A stretch of DNA of 64,000 bases from Serripes groenlandicus (GCA_031761405.1 JASEVX010000011.1:22633503-22697502); one strand, 5' to 3'; counted from the stretch's first letter, positions 44,701-50,549 are shown. Numbers and translations: made by a program. Notes: a model not told the origin generated them from the sequence alone.

Positions 44701-47634
44701 ATGATATTTAGGCTTCGAATATGGTCTGGCTAAAAACTAGGTCACTAGGCCAATAATGAGAACTATTTTGTAAACACTTCTCTCAAATGTTCCTTGCGTG
44801 ACTCTTTACTAAGAGTGTTAATATTAAGTTGATTCTTTAGATACTATAGATAATAAATAGCTTTGCTACAGGTACTATTTTACCCTTTCTACACTACAGA
44901 CACATGTTGTCTAATCTTCAGCAGATGGATGGTATGAGAAATTTTGACAGTTTTCTCAATGTTTTATTCACTTTTAGTTTCATCAATACAGATTTACTAG
45001 TATCTTTAGTTAAACATTTTCAAATCATCTGCTGTAGAGTTTATCCATGTGATAAATTACCTATCACAAATGTGTTTGTTTATCTAACTGTATCTACTGT
45101 CTACAGTTCAAGAGTTTAATTATAGATATCTGGAAATAAGGTTAACCCTGTCTTAAATAAATGTTTGAACTGTATGCATTTCTGCTTTTTTGTTTACATT
45201 GTTTTAAATTATGTGACTTGTGTTGTAACTTTCCAAAAAATGGAACAGTTAACCATCTTTTTTTCCCTCATACAATGGGTACCGTCCCACAGCACTTTCA
45301 GTGCTTTGATTAACTTAAGCATGTTGAAACTTTAGTAGAATGTTTGTCTTAATGATATGTAGGCCAAGTTCGAATATGGGTCAAAAACTTAAAAATGCTT
45401 CAGTAGCTTCAAATTTTGTCAGGATGTTTATCTTAATGATAGCCATGCCAAGTTTGAATATTGGGTCATATTGGGTTAATGTCAAAGCTGGACATAACAG
45501 GATTAAAGCAAGACCTAATCAGGGTCTATATCGCTTTTATCTTTTCCCTGATTATGACCAGTTTTTGACAATATGGAAGAAAAGAGAGGAAGCTTTGCAG
45601 GGGGAAAAAGCAATTTCTCATGTTCGCAAATTGTTAACTTTAATTCAGTAGTAACAGGTGTTACAGCTTTTCCACGTTAATTGTCAAAGGAGACAGATCA
45701 TAAATATTTCTGTTTATCAATGTTGCTCAGTCAGTAAAGATGAGGGCTGTCAATCCAGGGGTAGTTGGTTTGAACATTGCCTCGGCAATTCATTCTTTCC
45801 AATGACATTGTGTTATTCATCAGACTTTAAAAATGGTTACAGGTAGCAATGGCTTTCCCTCCTTATCCCTCATAGTTAGTATGACGACTAACTTGCTTGT
45901 GTCATGATACAGACGACTTAGAAATATTGGAAAATTTCTATTAATGAAGATATAATTACTGAAAAAAAATAAAAATATTGTTGCAGAAGGATAAATAACT
46001 AATCATGAGCAATTTGCGCTTTTGCTACAATGTTTTCAAAAGTCGTCATTTGAAGGGGCTTCAGAAAACATGTGCATATCGGAAAAGATAAAAAAAAACA
46101 TGAAGATGAATGCTTTCCATTTCTATTTAAGATTATGTTTCTTTGCGGAATGAGAAAAGCGGATCATGGTTCATCCAGGCAGTGGTTTATGTGTTTCGAA
46201 AATTTGCTCATGAGAAACATTTACTGGAACTTCTAACCCTGGTATGTATTAATCATTTGCATTGACTTTGAACATGTTCCTAACAATGTGAGCCTCAATG
46301 TAACATATCTTGTTAATCTTTCATTTTTATTTTCCTTACCGTATATGAACCTAGATGTTTTCAAACTTGGCTGCTGCAGATTTATTGTATGTGGGTAAGG
46401 CTTCATCTTATCTTACTTCTTGTTAACAACTATTCAAAAGTAAATTATCTGTAAATACGGAAAAAAGGAAATACCAATGCCTTCATAAGGAGGAGTCAAC
46501 TGGTCTTTCACATATTCACATTTTCTTTCTTATAACTCGACCAATCCCTTTATTGTGGTACTCAAAAGAATCGTATAATAAAGTCTTTATTGATCAAGTA
46601 AGGCTTAAAACCCTTGTCAACTGATACATATTAAGAGCATTCCCTATATTCAATTAGTATACTTTTAGTTATACGGGTAAACAAATAGACGGCGTAACCG
46701 CAATCGGAATATCTCGGTGATGAATATAGATGACGGAATTACCCGAGTAGTTGCGATTGGGCGTAGCCGGCGATTTATTTTCCCGTCCATAGGAAATGTG
46801 TATTAACTTTTTGCTATATCATGTATCCAAAATTGTGTCCAGAGAGGATTTGTTGTTGCAGTCACGATATTCCTACGTATAAAGAAATGAAAACACGTAA
46901 TCTGATATGAAATAATTTGCGTGTAATTACACTCGTTGTATTTTTAAAATGAGTTCAAATAAAAACTAATAAGGTTTACTGACTGACTAACCAGGTTGGA
47001 AAAAAAATCTATAATAGCGACGTCATTGTATTATCGTTACGCAACATGTGAATAAAACGACAGAACGGATAGGTATGTATTATTGACTCGTCACAAATGT
47101 AATTCCGAAAATTGTAGAATTATTTCATTGGAAGTACTTTACGAAGGGCAAGTCGATTATTTGTTGTACCTGTCATCATTATTTCATGGATTTAAAACCT
47201 TGGCCATATTGAATATATGCTTAACCAGATGATGATTTTTTAATGTTTTTGTTCAGGTCGGTAGGACTTGTAAATATAGCTTATAATCAAAGCACTGATA
47301 GTGCTGCAATCAAGGGCCTATCTGCAGATCATAGAGAACGATTTACGGATCACAAAAGGTAATAAATGTTTACCCGAAATAGGTAGCACCTATGCTCATA
47401 TTAGTAGTTTTTTAAAAGTGTTATGCTGCATAATTAATCTTCCAGGAAGAAGACATTGAGATTGATTTAAAAGAAATATTTATGTCTTTGTAGGTCAACA
47501 GACTGGTGGCTAAGGGAAGAGCACCACTAGAGAAAAGTGTTTACGTTGACGAGGAGGAATTAATGCAGACGGCCAATCATTTTTCGTGTCTTGAAAAACT
47601 GTTATTTTTCTTTCCCGGAGTACTTGAGGAGTGA
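20975..47634 (+). CDS. CARD-containing initiator-type caspase (8 coding exons, ~403 aa)
   Basis: Cysteine protease of the apoptosis/inflammation pathway, acting in the cytosol after CARD-driven oligomerisation. Coding exons: 20991-21125, 26709-26889, 27739-27833, 28948-29115, 31139-31358, 31986-32147, 46132-46241, 47494-47634. Phases are 0,1,0,0,1,1,0. CARD occupies residues ~1-90 (starting MDHFQKQILKTIK). p20 carries the RCGTEKDEDAL substrate-Arg block, the catalytic His in ICSHG (~221) and Cys in QACQG (~264). A linker with several Asp follows. p10 carries YVSLRN and GSWFIQ and ends in LLFFFPGVLEE. The ending resembles caspase-2 type proteins (…YLFPG…), and overall length fits caspase-2/9. 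YVSLRN has Leu where many caspases have Trp in the S2 pocket. The gene looks intact. An upstream non-coding exon must exist, because exon 1 starts at an acceptor. Exact orthology (2-like or 9-like) is not settled. Confidence 0.9.
21126..22011. repeat. Intron 1: dispersed mollusc repeat
   Basis: From about 21340 it carries the 'agctcccctgagcacaaagt' / 'gtgctcaagatgagctattg' repeat, then degenerate copies of 'gaaactttgtcagaatgttt' and 'gatatctaggcc'. Related pieces recur at 24500-25700, 25960-26610, 31560-31860, 32250-32430, 42230-42840, 43800-44110, 44340-44790 and 45300-45470. No gene. Confidence 0.7.
22018..24493. mobile_element. 2.5-kb fold-back transposon with long inverted arms and 6-bp target duplication
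   Basis: Direct TTCAGC at 22012-22017 and 24494-24499 brackets the element. It starts TATGGTGGCATAATTCTGCC and ends in the near-exact complement; each tip is itself a hairpin (TGGTGGCA...TGCCACCA). Left and right arms match in inverted orientation for at least 250 bp, including the landmark 'agtatatgttactgcccact' (22157) and its complement near 24335. Inside the arms are arrays of ~50-bp units rich in the palindrome AACTAGTT with 'ttatcacgatacttatct'. The middle is a ~0.95 kb block of different sequence (22920-23890). No transposase frame. It lies in caspase intron 1, inside a dispersed repeat. Confidence 0.85.
22920..23890. other. Unique block inside the fold-back element
   Basis: The AACTAGTT array stops and resumes around it. 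It contains a (TA)n/(TG)n microsatellite (23620-23820) and ends 'ggaggaaataaagaatatct', then an atct-type tail, which looks like a retroelement 3' end. Frames rich in Tyr/Ile/Val/Cys come from the microsatellite. Probably a secondary insertion; source unknown. Confidence 0.45.
24500..26609. repeat. Intron 1: dispersed repeats
   Basis: Degenerate copies of the 'gaaactttgtcagaatg' / 'gatatctaggcc' and 'gctcacctgaacac...gtgctca' repeats, including the 'ccatggcaacc' and 'ggctatagtgaaaac' modules. A left MITE end lies at about 25815-25940. Short frames are not genes. Confidence 0.6.
26610..26686. mobile_element. TTAA MITE, right half, abutting exon 2
   Basis: It reads gtctgctgcagaggcg...tatgtgggaaagggttaa, the right arm of the family whose full copies are at 44121 and 63431. 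It ends 22 bases before exon 2. The left-arm-like sequence 'gcagcagagacttttgaaaa' / 'cattgtggcaaaatgacgaa' sits at 26934-26970, just past the exon 2 donor. Confidence 0.7.
26709..26889 (+). CDS. Caspase exon 2 (CARD helices 4-6)
   Basis: Acceptor cttttaaag|gcg, donor gata|gtaagt, phase 0 in and 1 out. It encodes AMEKDDEKTRHLLDIIPETG and onwards through LMETGNSVAASNLQ, the classical second half of a CARD. The acceptor lacks a long pyrimidine tract, the nearby upstream sequence being the end of a MITE. Confidence 0.88.
27150..27348. mobile_element. TTAA MITE copy in intron 2
   Basis: Left arm 'aaatctgcagcagacgactt', centre 'gaaaacattgtggcaaatga', and right arm ending tatgtgggaaagggttaa. The left terminus is eroded. 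Confidence 0.7.
27438..27655 (-). mobile_element. tRNA-derived SINE, minus strand
   Basis: The reverse complement shows a B-box-like ggttgtgagtttgaatcc, then 'aaaagcagccagttgctttg' and a tail 'gactgccttgatatgattga', the same modules in the same order as the SINE at 43295. Old and diverged; the A box is poor. Confidence 0.7.
27739..27833 (+). CDS. Caspase exon 3 (pro-domain to p20 linker)
   Basis: Acceptor acatttcag|aa, donor ggt|gtaagt, phase 1 in and 0 out. It encodes WPSEQAMKEYIFVRPCDVNS and a short basic tail. The donor at 27834 is fixed by phase: using gtgtaag at 27832 would break the frame of exon 4. Confidence 0.75.
27834..28947. other. Intron 3
   Basis: AT-rich, with T-homopolymers near 28207 and 28492 and a gtagtgtca/tgacactac hairpin near 28623-28655. 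No gene. The strong inverted repeat near its 3' end is listed separately. Confidence 0.6.
28799..28918. repeat. Strong intronic inverted repeat next to exon 4
   Basis: Arms 28799-28828 and 28890-28918 (gtgtttatttattatcactt and its complement) match over about 28 bp with one extra base, with a 61-base loop. It ends 29 bases before exon 4. It could be a degenerate MITE. Confidence 0.85.
28948..29115 (+). CDS. Caspase exon 4 (start of p20)
   Basis: Acceptor acattctag|gtt, donor aag|gtaact, 56 codons, phase 0/0. It contains YSMNNKSRGRCIVISNKTF and RCGTEKDEDALYRLFTQLQF, the first p20 strand and the Arg-bearing P1 pocket segment. Confidence 0.92.
29442..29483. repeat. Twin palindromic motif in intron 4
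   Basis: Two copies of agtattcgaatattcgatc 25 bp apart, each centred on cgaatattcg. Confidence 0.7.
29600..29828 (+). mobile_element. tRNA-derived SINE with 14-bp target duplication
   Basis: TTAATTTGTTCATC flanks it at 29586-29599 and 29829-29842. A box gtggtcgagtggttagcg, B box gggttagatcccc, body 'ctagcctagtactggtttgt', tail (attc)n. Same family as the copy at 50177. Confidence 0.9.
29843..31138. other. Rest of intron 4
   Basis: AT-rich with no recognised gene or repeat. The 97-codon minus-strand frame at 30428-30721 has no domain or splice support. Confidence 0.55.
31139..31358 (+). CDS. Caspase exon 5 (catalytic p20 core)
   Basis: Acceptor tcttttag|gaa, donor ggag|gtttgt, phase 0 in and 1 out. 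It encodes EMLNILKDEAK, CFVCVICSHG (catalytic His) and KLFFIQACQG (catalytic Cys). Both catalytic residues are intact. Confidence 0.95.
31359..31985. other. Intron 5
   Basis: Contains dispersed-repeat modules (31560-31860: 'cattgattggttttgaaaca' type) and MITE pieces (31870-31930). No gene. Confidence 0.55.
31986..32147 (+). CDS. Caspase exon 6 (p20/p10 linker and start of p10)
   Basis: Acceptor tttttttcag|gt, donor ccag|gtatgt, phase 1/1. It encodes TIDYGVDQFKQMQL, an Asp/Thr/Lys-rich linker (…KTDAKMFEPTND…) with plausible self-cleavage Asp, then KIDMLIAKSAHP, the first p10 strand. Translation joins smoothly to DYVSLRN in exon 7. Confidence 0.92.
32164..32245. mobile_element. TTAA MITE core hairpin just after exon 6
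   Basis: acaaaaggagaaattgct and agcaatttcttcttttgcca pair around a 7-base loop. This is the central hairpin of the MITE family, 16 bases past the exon 6 donor. The outer arms are missing. Confidence 0.65.
32439..32521. repeat. MULE left terminal inverted repeat
   Basis: Matches the complement of 39343-39423 over about 75 of 83 positions, including a second unit gcataggcggaca. It ends at the point where the CR1 element is inserted. Confidence 0.85.
32785..33527 (+). CDS. CR1 SGNH-hydrolase (esterase)-like ORF, one frameshift
   Basis: About 247 codons. ATG at 32785 (MSVSKLTKEIGKLIVEEG) opens a frame that stops at 33015. The conserved reading moves by one frame at about 32968 and continues GFRRQFLTNIRLATNPLVLI, WFGTCEL (the block normally G-x-N-D) and LDGIHPGTHLSKLWLHNI (the catalytic D-x-x-H block) to TAG at 33525. 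Esterase domains are established in ORF1 of CR1-like elements, where they are usually fused to the PHD part; here the unit is a separate upstream ORF. Whether the off-consensus blocks allow catalysis is unclear. Confidence 0.6.
33521..34068 (+). repeat. Five spaced GGGAAnCCC hairpin motifs between CR1 ORFs
   Basis: aataGGGAAACCCttttcta at 33523, aataGGGAAACCCtgttcta at 33643, aataGGGAAGCCatgt at 33785, acaGGGAAGCCCTGT at 33899 and aataGGGAATCCCTGT at 34050, spaced 115-150 bp. Each can form a small hairpin. The first overlaps the esterase-like stop codon and the last ends 26 bases before the next ATG. The sequence between motifs is not repeated. Confidence 0.8.
34093..35226 (+). CDS. CR1 ORF1: PHD-type zinc finger, coiled coil, nucleic-acid-binding domain
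   Basis: From ATG 34093, residues ~24-82 form a C-x2-C ... C-x2-C ... YC-x2-C ... WTC-x2-C PHD-like finger (CPKCENTITDK, ACSVCELNYC, FKWTCNGC). A coiled coil follows (~85-165), then an RRM-like segment (ALNVIVFNL, VCFRIGKPGEGKLRPLKV) and LTPRQRE. TAA at 34888 stops the frame after 265 residues, but coding-like sequence goes on in the same frame to TAG at 35224, so the TAA is probably a recent nonsense mutation in an ancestral 377-codon ORF. It is in the same frame as ORF2, 54 bases away. Expected role: RNP protein that binds the element's RNA. Confidence 0.75.
35281..38178 (+). CDS. CR1 ORF2: apurinic-like endonuclease and reverse transcriptase (965 aa)
   Basis: Intact frame. The N-terminal EEP endonuclease (~1-230) has YTNADCLLNKMSEL, DIIAITET, HVGDYNFKEINW and GNSDHEV. 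The RT follows with KSPGYDSMHPKVIKE, YRPISLTSIIGKIME, HGFRSGRSCQTQL, DVIYLDFQKAFDTVPHKRL, GIPQGSVLGPILFTIYINDL, catalytic LFADDTKIY and DLGVIVDNKLKF. The C-terminal region (LEYGSSVW, NVQRRATKLI) is typical of CR1/Jockey-group elements. The protein nicks target DNA and copies element RNA by target-primed reverse transcription. The stop codon lies inside the aaggtaaac tail, leaving almost no 3' UTR. All key residues are present, so this copy could supply activity. Confidence 0.92.
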   Translation: MYTNADCLLNKMSELKSLIKDKQYDIIAITETFPKQKHNVNYDSVEWCIQGYNIFYCPDKGLTERGCLIYVKNNLKAFQLNNVENKLIETVIIGIECANKKHILFSCTYRSPSSSDKSVLKEIENIMILNNSNNINFDIKIHVGDYNFKEINWETETTSMGPENISTLFLEIVRDSFQHQLIKQPTRYRGDNTPSILDLIFTNEPGIIGEISHNAPLGNSDHEVLEFEILKIDNEKVYNDVKLSYWKGDYKEINRELSNVNWNRVSTHEDVNEIWSSFADQLSNITRKHIPVCNSAPRKFDTPWMDTQTLQAVKRKRTMWKKFKYSQYPEAKIKYDIAKNEANYKIRNAKRCYEKSIAMKMKTDSKIFWKFVQSKTKTKEKIQSIIDKEGNIHTDNREKAELLNTFFESVFTKENNEIPAFADRTAYRLDTVKFTESRTLINLSKLKESKSPGYDSMHPKVIKETAPQIKTPLTNLFNQSMKVSIVPTEWKRANIMPIHKTGPKNLVSNYRPISLTSIIGKIMEVDIRDAIMKHMESNNLFTNHQHGFRSGRSCQTQLLEVIEDWTFNLDRKNQMDVIYLDFQKAFDTVPHKRLLQKLKGYGICGNLHKWIENFLSGREQRVVLNNSHSMWTPVISGIPQGSVLGPILFTIYINDLPDVVTNIAKLFADDTKIYSVVNNTKDKENLQKDLNELSKWSNTWLLKFNNNKCKHLHLGQDTNYTYHMSGNIISTTTEEKDLGVIVDNKLKFSQHISSKVKKANQILGIIRRSFSHLDKDMLLVLYKSLVRPHLEYGSSVWSVINKKEDLLLENVQRRATKLIPSLKHKEYQQRLKELGLPTLQYRRLRADMVETYKILNNIDKVNIHKLFHFHQTNTRGHNQKLFKCHCRLNIRKYFFSQRIIVPWNNLPDSVVNAKNVNNFKNLLNKCWNDPVFKFVPYYGGPEAAQQNKIQNGPERRKPNTVSTTR
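38190..38619. other. MULE interior, left of transposase
   Basis: Begins with a third subterminal motif (gcggacattctccccttc at 38193). The rest is AT-rich. A TTAA-MITE-like piece (gaaaacactgcgggaaaagg) occurs near 38477. A possible acceptor (ctctccaag) precedes the transposase ORF. Confidence 0.5.
38620..38985 (+). CDS. MULE transposase, C-terminal fragment (121 aa)
   Basis: The frame contains FKPETWNVHLATLTGQARTN, NVCEGWNNGFSRLVGHKNPS and LWTVLKCLEKD. 'RTNN-x-EGW-(H/N)-x-x-F-x-x-x-(V)GH' is the conserved C-terminal signature of metazoan MULE transposases. The DDE catalytic core and any zinc finger are absent, so the protein cannot transpose on its own. An AATAAA signal lies at about 39091. 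A spliced upstream exon at 38605 cannot be excluded. Confidence 0.75.
   Translation: MKFRRTQPLFKPETWNVHLATLTGQARTNNVCEGWNNGFSRLVGHKNPSLWTVLKCLEKDATMVEADILRHQMGQTFTQRCKRSLVKHQETLHTLCSRYLEKQKSLSEFLNTIGSNIRLSK
39243..39423. repeat. MULE right end: five subterminal repeats and terminal inverted repeat
   Basis: gaaggggagaatgtccgc recurs at about 39265, 39288, 39320 (variant), 39353 and 39385. The last two form the inverted repeat with 32439-32521. Confidence 0.85.
39424..39665 (+). other. Unassigned ORF-like stretch
   Basis: The frame MDCTPKGTVYSQVHFEKSYN... (39456-39662, 69 codons) has balanced composition and looks more coding-like than its surroundings. I recognise no domain and see no certain splice sites. 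It begins right after the MULE target duplication. It may be part of an unknown repeat. Confidence 0.25.
39666..39965. other. Intron 6 spacer
   Basis: AT-rich; nothing recognised. Confidence 0.5.
39966..40185. repeat. Five perfect 44-bp tandem copies
   Basis: The unit starts gtagtattaacaataatgcc, at 39966, 40010, 40054, 40098 and 40142. No difference between copies. Confidence 0.95.
40186..41406. other. Intron 6 spacer
   Basis: No gene. A 36-bp direct duplication (ttaggagacaaaagtggtta) lies at about 40717-40790. Confidence 0.55.
41407..41561 (+). other. Candidate extra caspase p10-like exon
   Basis: The acceptor tttcgtttcag|at gives phase 1, so exon 6 can splice to it and produce DHGNVDGLYYAQYATLLVKK. 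A donor gtcagt at 41475 would leave phase 0, the same in/out phases as exon 7. The GLYYAQ block lines up loosely with GSWFIQ of exon 7. Without that donor, the frame reaches a stop at 41559. Similarity is weak and the donor poor; it could equally be a chance ORF or a piece of something else. Confidence 0.25.
41562..42092. other. Intron 6 spacer with 28-bp triplet repeat
   Basis: Three copies of 'ttgttaaatgacccaagatg' plus 'taaaagat' at about 41959-42040. The rest is unassigned. Confidence 0.6.
42093..42222. mobile_element. TTAA MITE, right half
   Basis: Core hairpin (acaaaaggagaaattgctcg / gagcaatttcttcctc) and right arm 'gtctgctgcagaggcgtcag' ending gagggaaagggt. Confidence 0.7.
42230..42840. 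repeat. Dispersed mollusc repeat
   Basis: Modules 'ccatggcaaccaaa', 'ggggcggggctattttgcct' and 'tatatggctatagtgaaaac', in two local copies. Non-coding. Confidence 0.6.
43295..43561 (+). mobile_element. tRNA-derived SINE, near full length
   Basis: A box tagctcagtcagtagag, B box ggttgtgagttcgaacacc, body with 'aaaagcagccagttgcttgg' and tail 'tgatatgactgaaagattga', ending in aatcaatcaaa. The tRNA-like head is not a functional tRNA: there is no acceptor stem pairing. It is the source-type sequence of the 44-bp minisatellite at 1-386. Confidence 0.85.
43800..44110. repeat. Dispersed repeat copies
   Basis: Several degenerate copies of 'gttgaaactttctcagaata' / 'tgatatctagcctaagttcg'. These uninterrupted copies act as empty-site references for the MULE insertion. 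Confidence 0.6.
44121..44354. mobile_element. TTAA MITE, complete copy (~230 bp)
   Basis: It starts TTAACCCTTTCCCTCATA and ends gagggaaagggCTAA. Inner arms carry 'gcctctgcagcagatggc' and 'gtcgtctgctgcagaa'. The centre is a hairpin (gaagaaattgct...agcaatttctcc). TTAA flanks with CCC termini suggest piggyBac-like mobilisation. The family has a dozen or more full or partial copies in the window. Confidence 0.8.
44355..45470. repeat. Intron 6: dispersed repeat copies
   Basis: More degenerate 'gaaactttgtcagaatg' / 'gatatttaggcc' copies, with an unassigned AT-rich stretch at 44800-45290. Confidence 0.5.
45474..45651 (+). other. Unassigned ORF-like stretch
   Basis: The frame reads NVKAGHNRIKARPNQGLYRF, then FPDYDQFLTIWKKREEALQ, to a stop at 45649. 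It is more coding-like than its surroundings and breaks a dispersed repeat. No family recognised. It could be a retrocopy scrap or a piece of an unknown transposon. Confidence 0.25.
45722..45860 (+). mobile_element. tRNA-derived SINE, head fragment
   Basis: Diverged A box (tgctcagtcagtaaag), then 'gagggctgtcaatccagggg' and a damaged B box. Same family as 43295. Confidence 0.6.
46132..46241 (+). CDS. Caspase exon 7 (p10 core)
   Basis: Acceptor ttctatttaag|at, donor ctg|gtatgt, phase 1 in and 0 out. It encodes DYVSLRNEKSGSWFIQAVVY and onwards to LLELLTL. Arg of SLRN is the P1-binding residue; the usual Trp before it is Leu. It lies 14 kb from exon 6, across the MULE/CR1 nest. A partial TTAA MITE (45990-46095) is just upstream. 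Confidence 0.93.
47494..47634 (+). CDS. Caspase exon 8a (C-terminal exon)
   Basis: Acceptor gtctttgtag|gtc, 46 codons plus TGA, phase 0. VNRLVAKGRAPLEKSVYVDE, then LMQTANHFSCLEKLLFFFPG and VLEE. VNR-x-VA and the FFPG end are typical for p10. The middle part corresponds to loop L4, which shapes the S4 pocket in caspases. Confidence 0.92.
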   Translation, partial: VNRLVAKGRAPLEKSVYVDEEELMQTANHFSCLEKLLFFFPGVLEE

Positions 47635-48049
47635 CATCACATGAACATGTATATGTCTAACAGCGATATATAAAGACTATTAATTGTTAAATACTAAATT
47701 AATCAACTGTTCATGTAAATTTCTTTCTTTCATTTATCTTATCATCTAGACTTGAATGTTTATCTTGTCTGTTTTTCGGAGAAAAAGGTCGGGCTATTGT
47801 GATACATTTGGCGTCGTCACAACACATAAACCGTAACTTAAAAAATGTTCAACATTTTCAGATGAAACTAGGGACACATGTGGGAAGAGTATGCATGTCT
47901 ATACCAAGTCACGTAATTCTGGCATTAATAATTATCCAGTAATGCCCTTTTTTGACTTGGAAAAAAGCTGGCGAGCGTTGGTGTACGCTCCATGCAACTC
48001 TTGGTTTTGTTTGTATGATGATTAACGCCACTTCCAACAATGTTCAATT
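47635..48049. other. 3' flank of exon 8a
   Basis: Likely 3' UTR at first. No AATAAA is close by. A short frame after an ag (atgaaactagggacacatgt) is conserved in copy B but has no recognised domain. Confidence 0.4.
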
Positions 48050-48246
48050 ATATCTTGGCTTTGGCTGGGTAAGATCCAGACACCAACGAGTCAGTCATTA
48101 TGCTTACCCCTACAATCCGGAGCGCCTTGGAGGGAAATATTTACAACCGTTTTTAAAGTCTTTGGTATGACCCGACCGGAGATCAAACTCTCGACCTTCC
48201 TCACATGAGGCAGACACTCTACCACTACACCACCTAGGTGGTTTAG
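48050..48246 (-). mobile_element. tRNA-derived SINE, minus strand (copy in A)
   Basis: The complement reads ggtggtgtagtggtagagtg (A box), gagagtttgatctccggtc (B box) and 'ggtcataccaaagacttta'. It is present at the orthologous site in copy B (55451-55655), so it predates the duplication. Confidence 0.8.
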
Positions 48247-48479
48247 GGCTCATTCATATAACTTGATGCCAGTGTAGTAAACAAGTTTTAAAAGCATTAT
48301 GAGAAAAGATAAAATTGTTCATAATGATAACTCCTCTTTTTCTCACAGTGCATTCAACTCGTTGGCAAAAATATACATGACATATTTCAGATATCATGCT
48401 TTTTACATGACTCTGAAAATATAATGGGAAAATCTCTTAAAATGAAAAGATAAGTATTGAAAAGAGTTGGAAATATTGT

Positions 48480-48660
48480 GGTCGAAAGAGAAATGTATCC
48501 TTCTGCCACAATATGTTCAATGGTTGTCTGCTGCAGATGCTTTAAACGTCTCTTAAACGGTTAGCCCTTTCCCACATACAAACACTTTTGAAAACATTGT
48601 GGCAAAAAGAGAAGTTGCCCTAAATGATTATTGTTCTTTCGTTTATAGTTTCCATATGTA
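48480..48660. mobile_element. TTAA MITE pieces
   Basis: Right arm 'gttgtctgctgcagatgc' followed by a left terminus 'agccctttcccacatacaaa', i.e. parts of two adjacent copies. Duplicated in copy B at about 55880-56060. Confidence 0.6.
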
Positions 48661-48829
48661 TTACTTGATGTTTTCCGAGTTGTCTTTTGTATGTGTAAAA
48701 GGCATAAGATACATAAGTAAACCTTCCATTGTAAACTTAAACATTGTAATAATAGATTTATATACCAATATTTGATAGTAATTAAATTCAGTAAAACAAT
48801 TTCACATAGCTACTGGACTGAAAAAAGTG

Positions 48830-48945
48830 AATTATTATATACCATGGAATAATGTCTATGTATTTGTTAATAAAATCTATGATAATAGACATAAGCAATT
48901 TAAGTATAAATTGCTTCATAGAATTTTTCTAAGTACTGATTTAAA
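48830..48945 (+). pseudogene. LINE ORF2 C-terminal scrap (copy in A)
   Basis: YIPWNNVYVFVNKIYDNRHK, then QFKYKLLHRIFLS, resembles the conserved C-terminal W-x-x-x-Y ... K-x-(F)-Q/K-Y-K-(L)-L-x-R-I region of many LINE ORF2 proteins. The same scrap is at 56235-56350 in copy B. Confidence 0.5.
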
Positions 48946-49649
48946 ATTTAGTTTGCAAGATCGACCAACGTCAACCCAAGAACTCGGTCTAACGATGATT
49001 TCAAAGTACAGGGTCAATAACCGATATTATTGCATACTTTCATTTTGTCCCGTTCACTTTGCACTATTGAAAGTAGTCATGATTTTTCGGTCATGACCGG
49101 TGTCAAGGTGTGATCATGACCGTAGATAAGGACGTGCAAAAATTCGCATAATTAACATGCTTGGGGCTACTTCTTTATGTAAACAAACATAGCTGACCTA
49201 AATATCATTATTATACCTCAAGTGACTTTGTAATGTTAAATTATCATATTCTCATCCTTGGCTATTTATTACTGTCTCATGCCAACAGTACGTTTTTGAC
49301 CTGTTAACAGTAAAGTATTATATGGCACGCGCGTCATTCACGTAAAACAATAACGTCACTTTCCAAACGGCATTTGCAACAAAATGACTTCTAACGTTAA
49401 CAAACAGTTTGTTTCGATTTCGGAAGCAAGTTTATCAACTCTAGATAAAAAATAAAAACCAAAGAGTTTACAACATGAAAGTATGAAATAATCGTTGGAC
49501 CGCGTTCTTTGGCGAACGTAGCCTCGCAAGCTCAGCAATGTCAACCCAAGAACTCATTCTTACGATGATTTCACAGGTACAGGGTTAACATCTATAACAA
49601 AAGAAGTATACGCTTCACCCAAAAGAAAAGTACATAATTTGCTTTGCAG

Positions 49650-49925
49650 ATGACTTATCTAACTTTTCCCACATACAACAAAACTGCAGCAGATGACTTA
49701 TCTAACTTTTCCCACATACAACAAAACTGCAACAGATGACTTATCTAACTTTTCCCAAATACAACAAAACTGCAACAGATGACTTATCTAACTTTTCCCA
49801 TATACATTGTACAACAAAACTGCAACAGATGACTTATCTAACTTTTCCCACATACAACAATACTGCAACAGATGACTTATCTAACTTTTCCCACATACAA
49901 CAAAACTGCAGCAGATGACTTTGAA
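49650..49925. repeat. 43-bp minisatellite made from a MITE end
   Basis: Six copies of 'cagatgacttatctaactttt' trimmed as cagatgacttatctaacttt + tcccacatacaacaaaactg. The unit is the TTAA MITE left terminus (cttttcccacatacaacaaa + actgcagcagatgactt). The array leads straight into the rest of a MITE copy (to about 50035). Absent from copy B. Confidence 0.85.
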
Positions 49926-50176
49926 ATATATCAAAACTAGGATGGAATGTATAAATATTGAAGAATTACATCCTTTTGTCTCAATGTTTTCAAAAGTTGT
50001 CTGCCTCAGATGTGTCAAAATGCCTCTTTATTTATTATGCTCTCAAAAATTATATGATCATTTTTATAACCCAATGTTAATATGCAACCTGATTTTCTAG
50101 ATTTATATTGAACAGGAAATAGGTTCTTATTCTTACCTACAACTTATATAATAGCGCAATGCTTCATTCTTTGAGG

Positions 50177-50392
50177 TGGACTCCGCCGTGGTCGAGTGGT
50201 TAGCGTTAGAGAATTGAAATCGGGCATCCCGGGTTCGATCCCCAGTTCAACACGAGAATCATGGTAGAGTGCCCTTGGGACATTTTCTAGCCTAGTACTG
50301 GTTTATTTACCCAGGGATCATGAATAAGTGAAATGTTGCCATGATATAACTGAAATAATGTTGAAAGCGGCATAAAACCCAAATTAAACAAA
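50177..50392 (+). mobile_element. tRNA-derived SINE with 12-bp target duplication
   Basis: Direct CATTCTTTGAGG at 50165-50176 and 50393-50404. A box gtggtcgagtggttagcg, B box gggttcgatcccc, 'ctagcctagtactggtttat', tail 'gatataactgaaataatgtt' + gaaagcggcataaaaccc. Present only in copy A. Confidence 0.92.
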
Positions 50393-50549
50393 CATTCTTT
50401 GAGGCTTAACCCTTTCCCACATACAACAAATCTGCAGCTGACAACTAGGAAAATATCTAGCCAAAGTTATGAATAATATCTCTGATCTAAAACTTACTTA
50501 TTGGATAGGGTTGAACGAATTGTGGCAAATGGAGAGGCATCTATAAGCA

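Noticed and set aside
47270..47360. Possible extra caspase exon after 'gttcag'
   Set aside because: All frames that fit the needed phase meet stop codons within a few residues.
50187..50260. Functional tRNA-Leu/Ser-like gene
   Set aside because: Same reason; it is the head of a SINE with its own target duplication.
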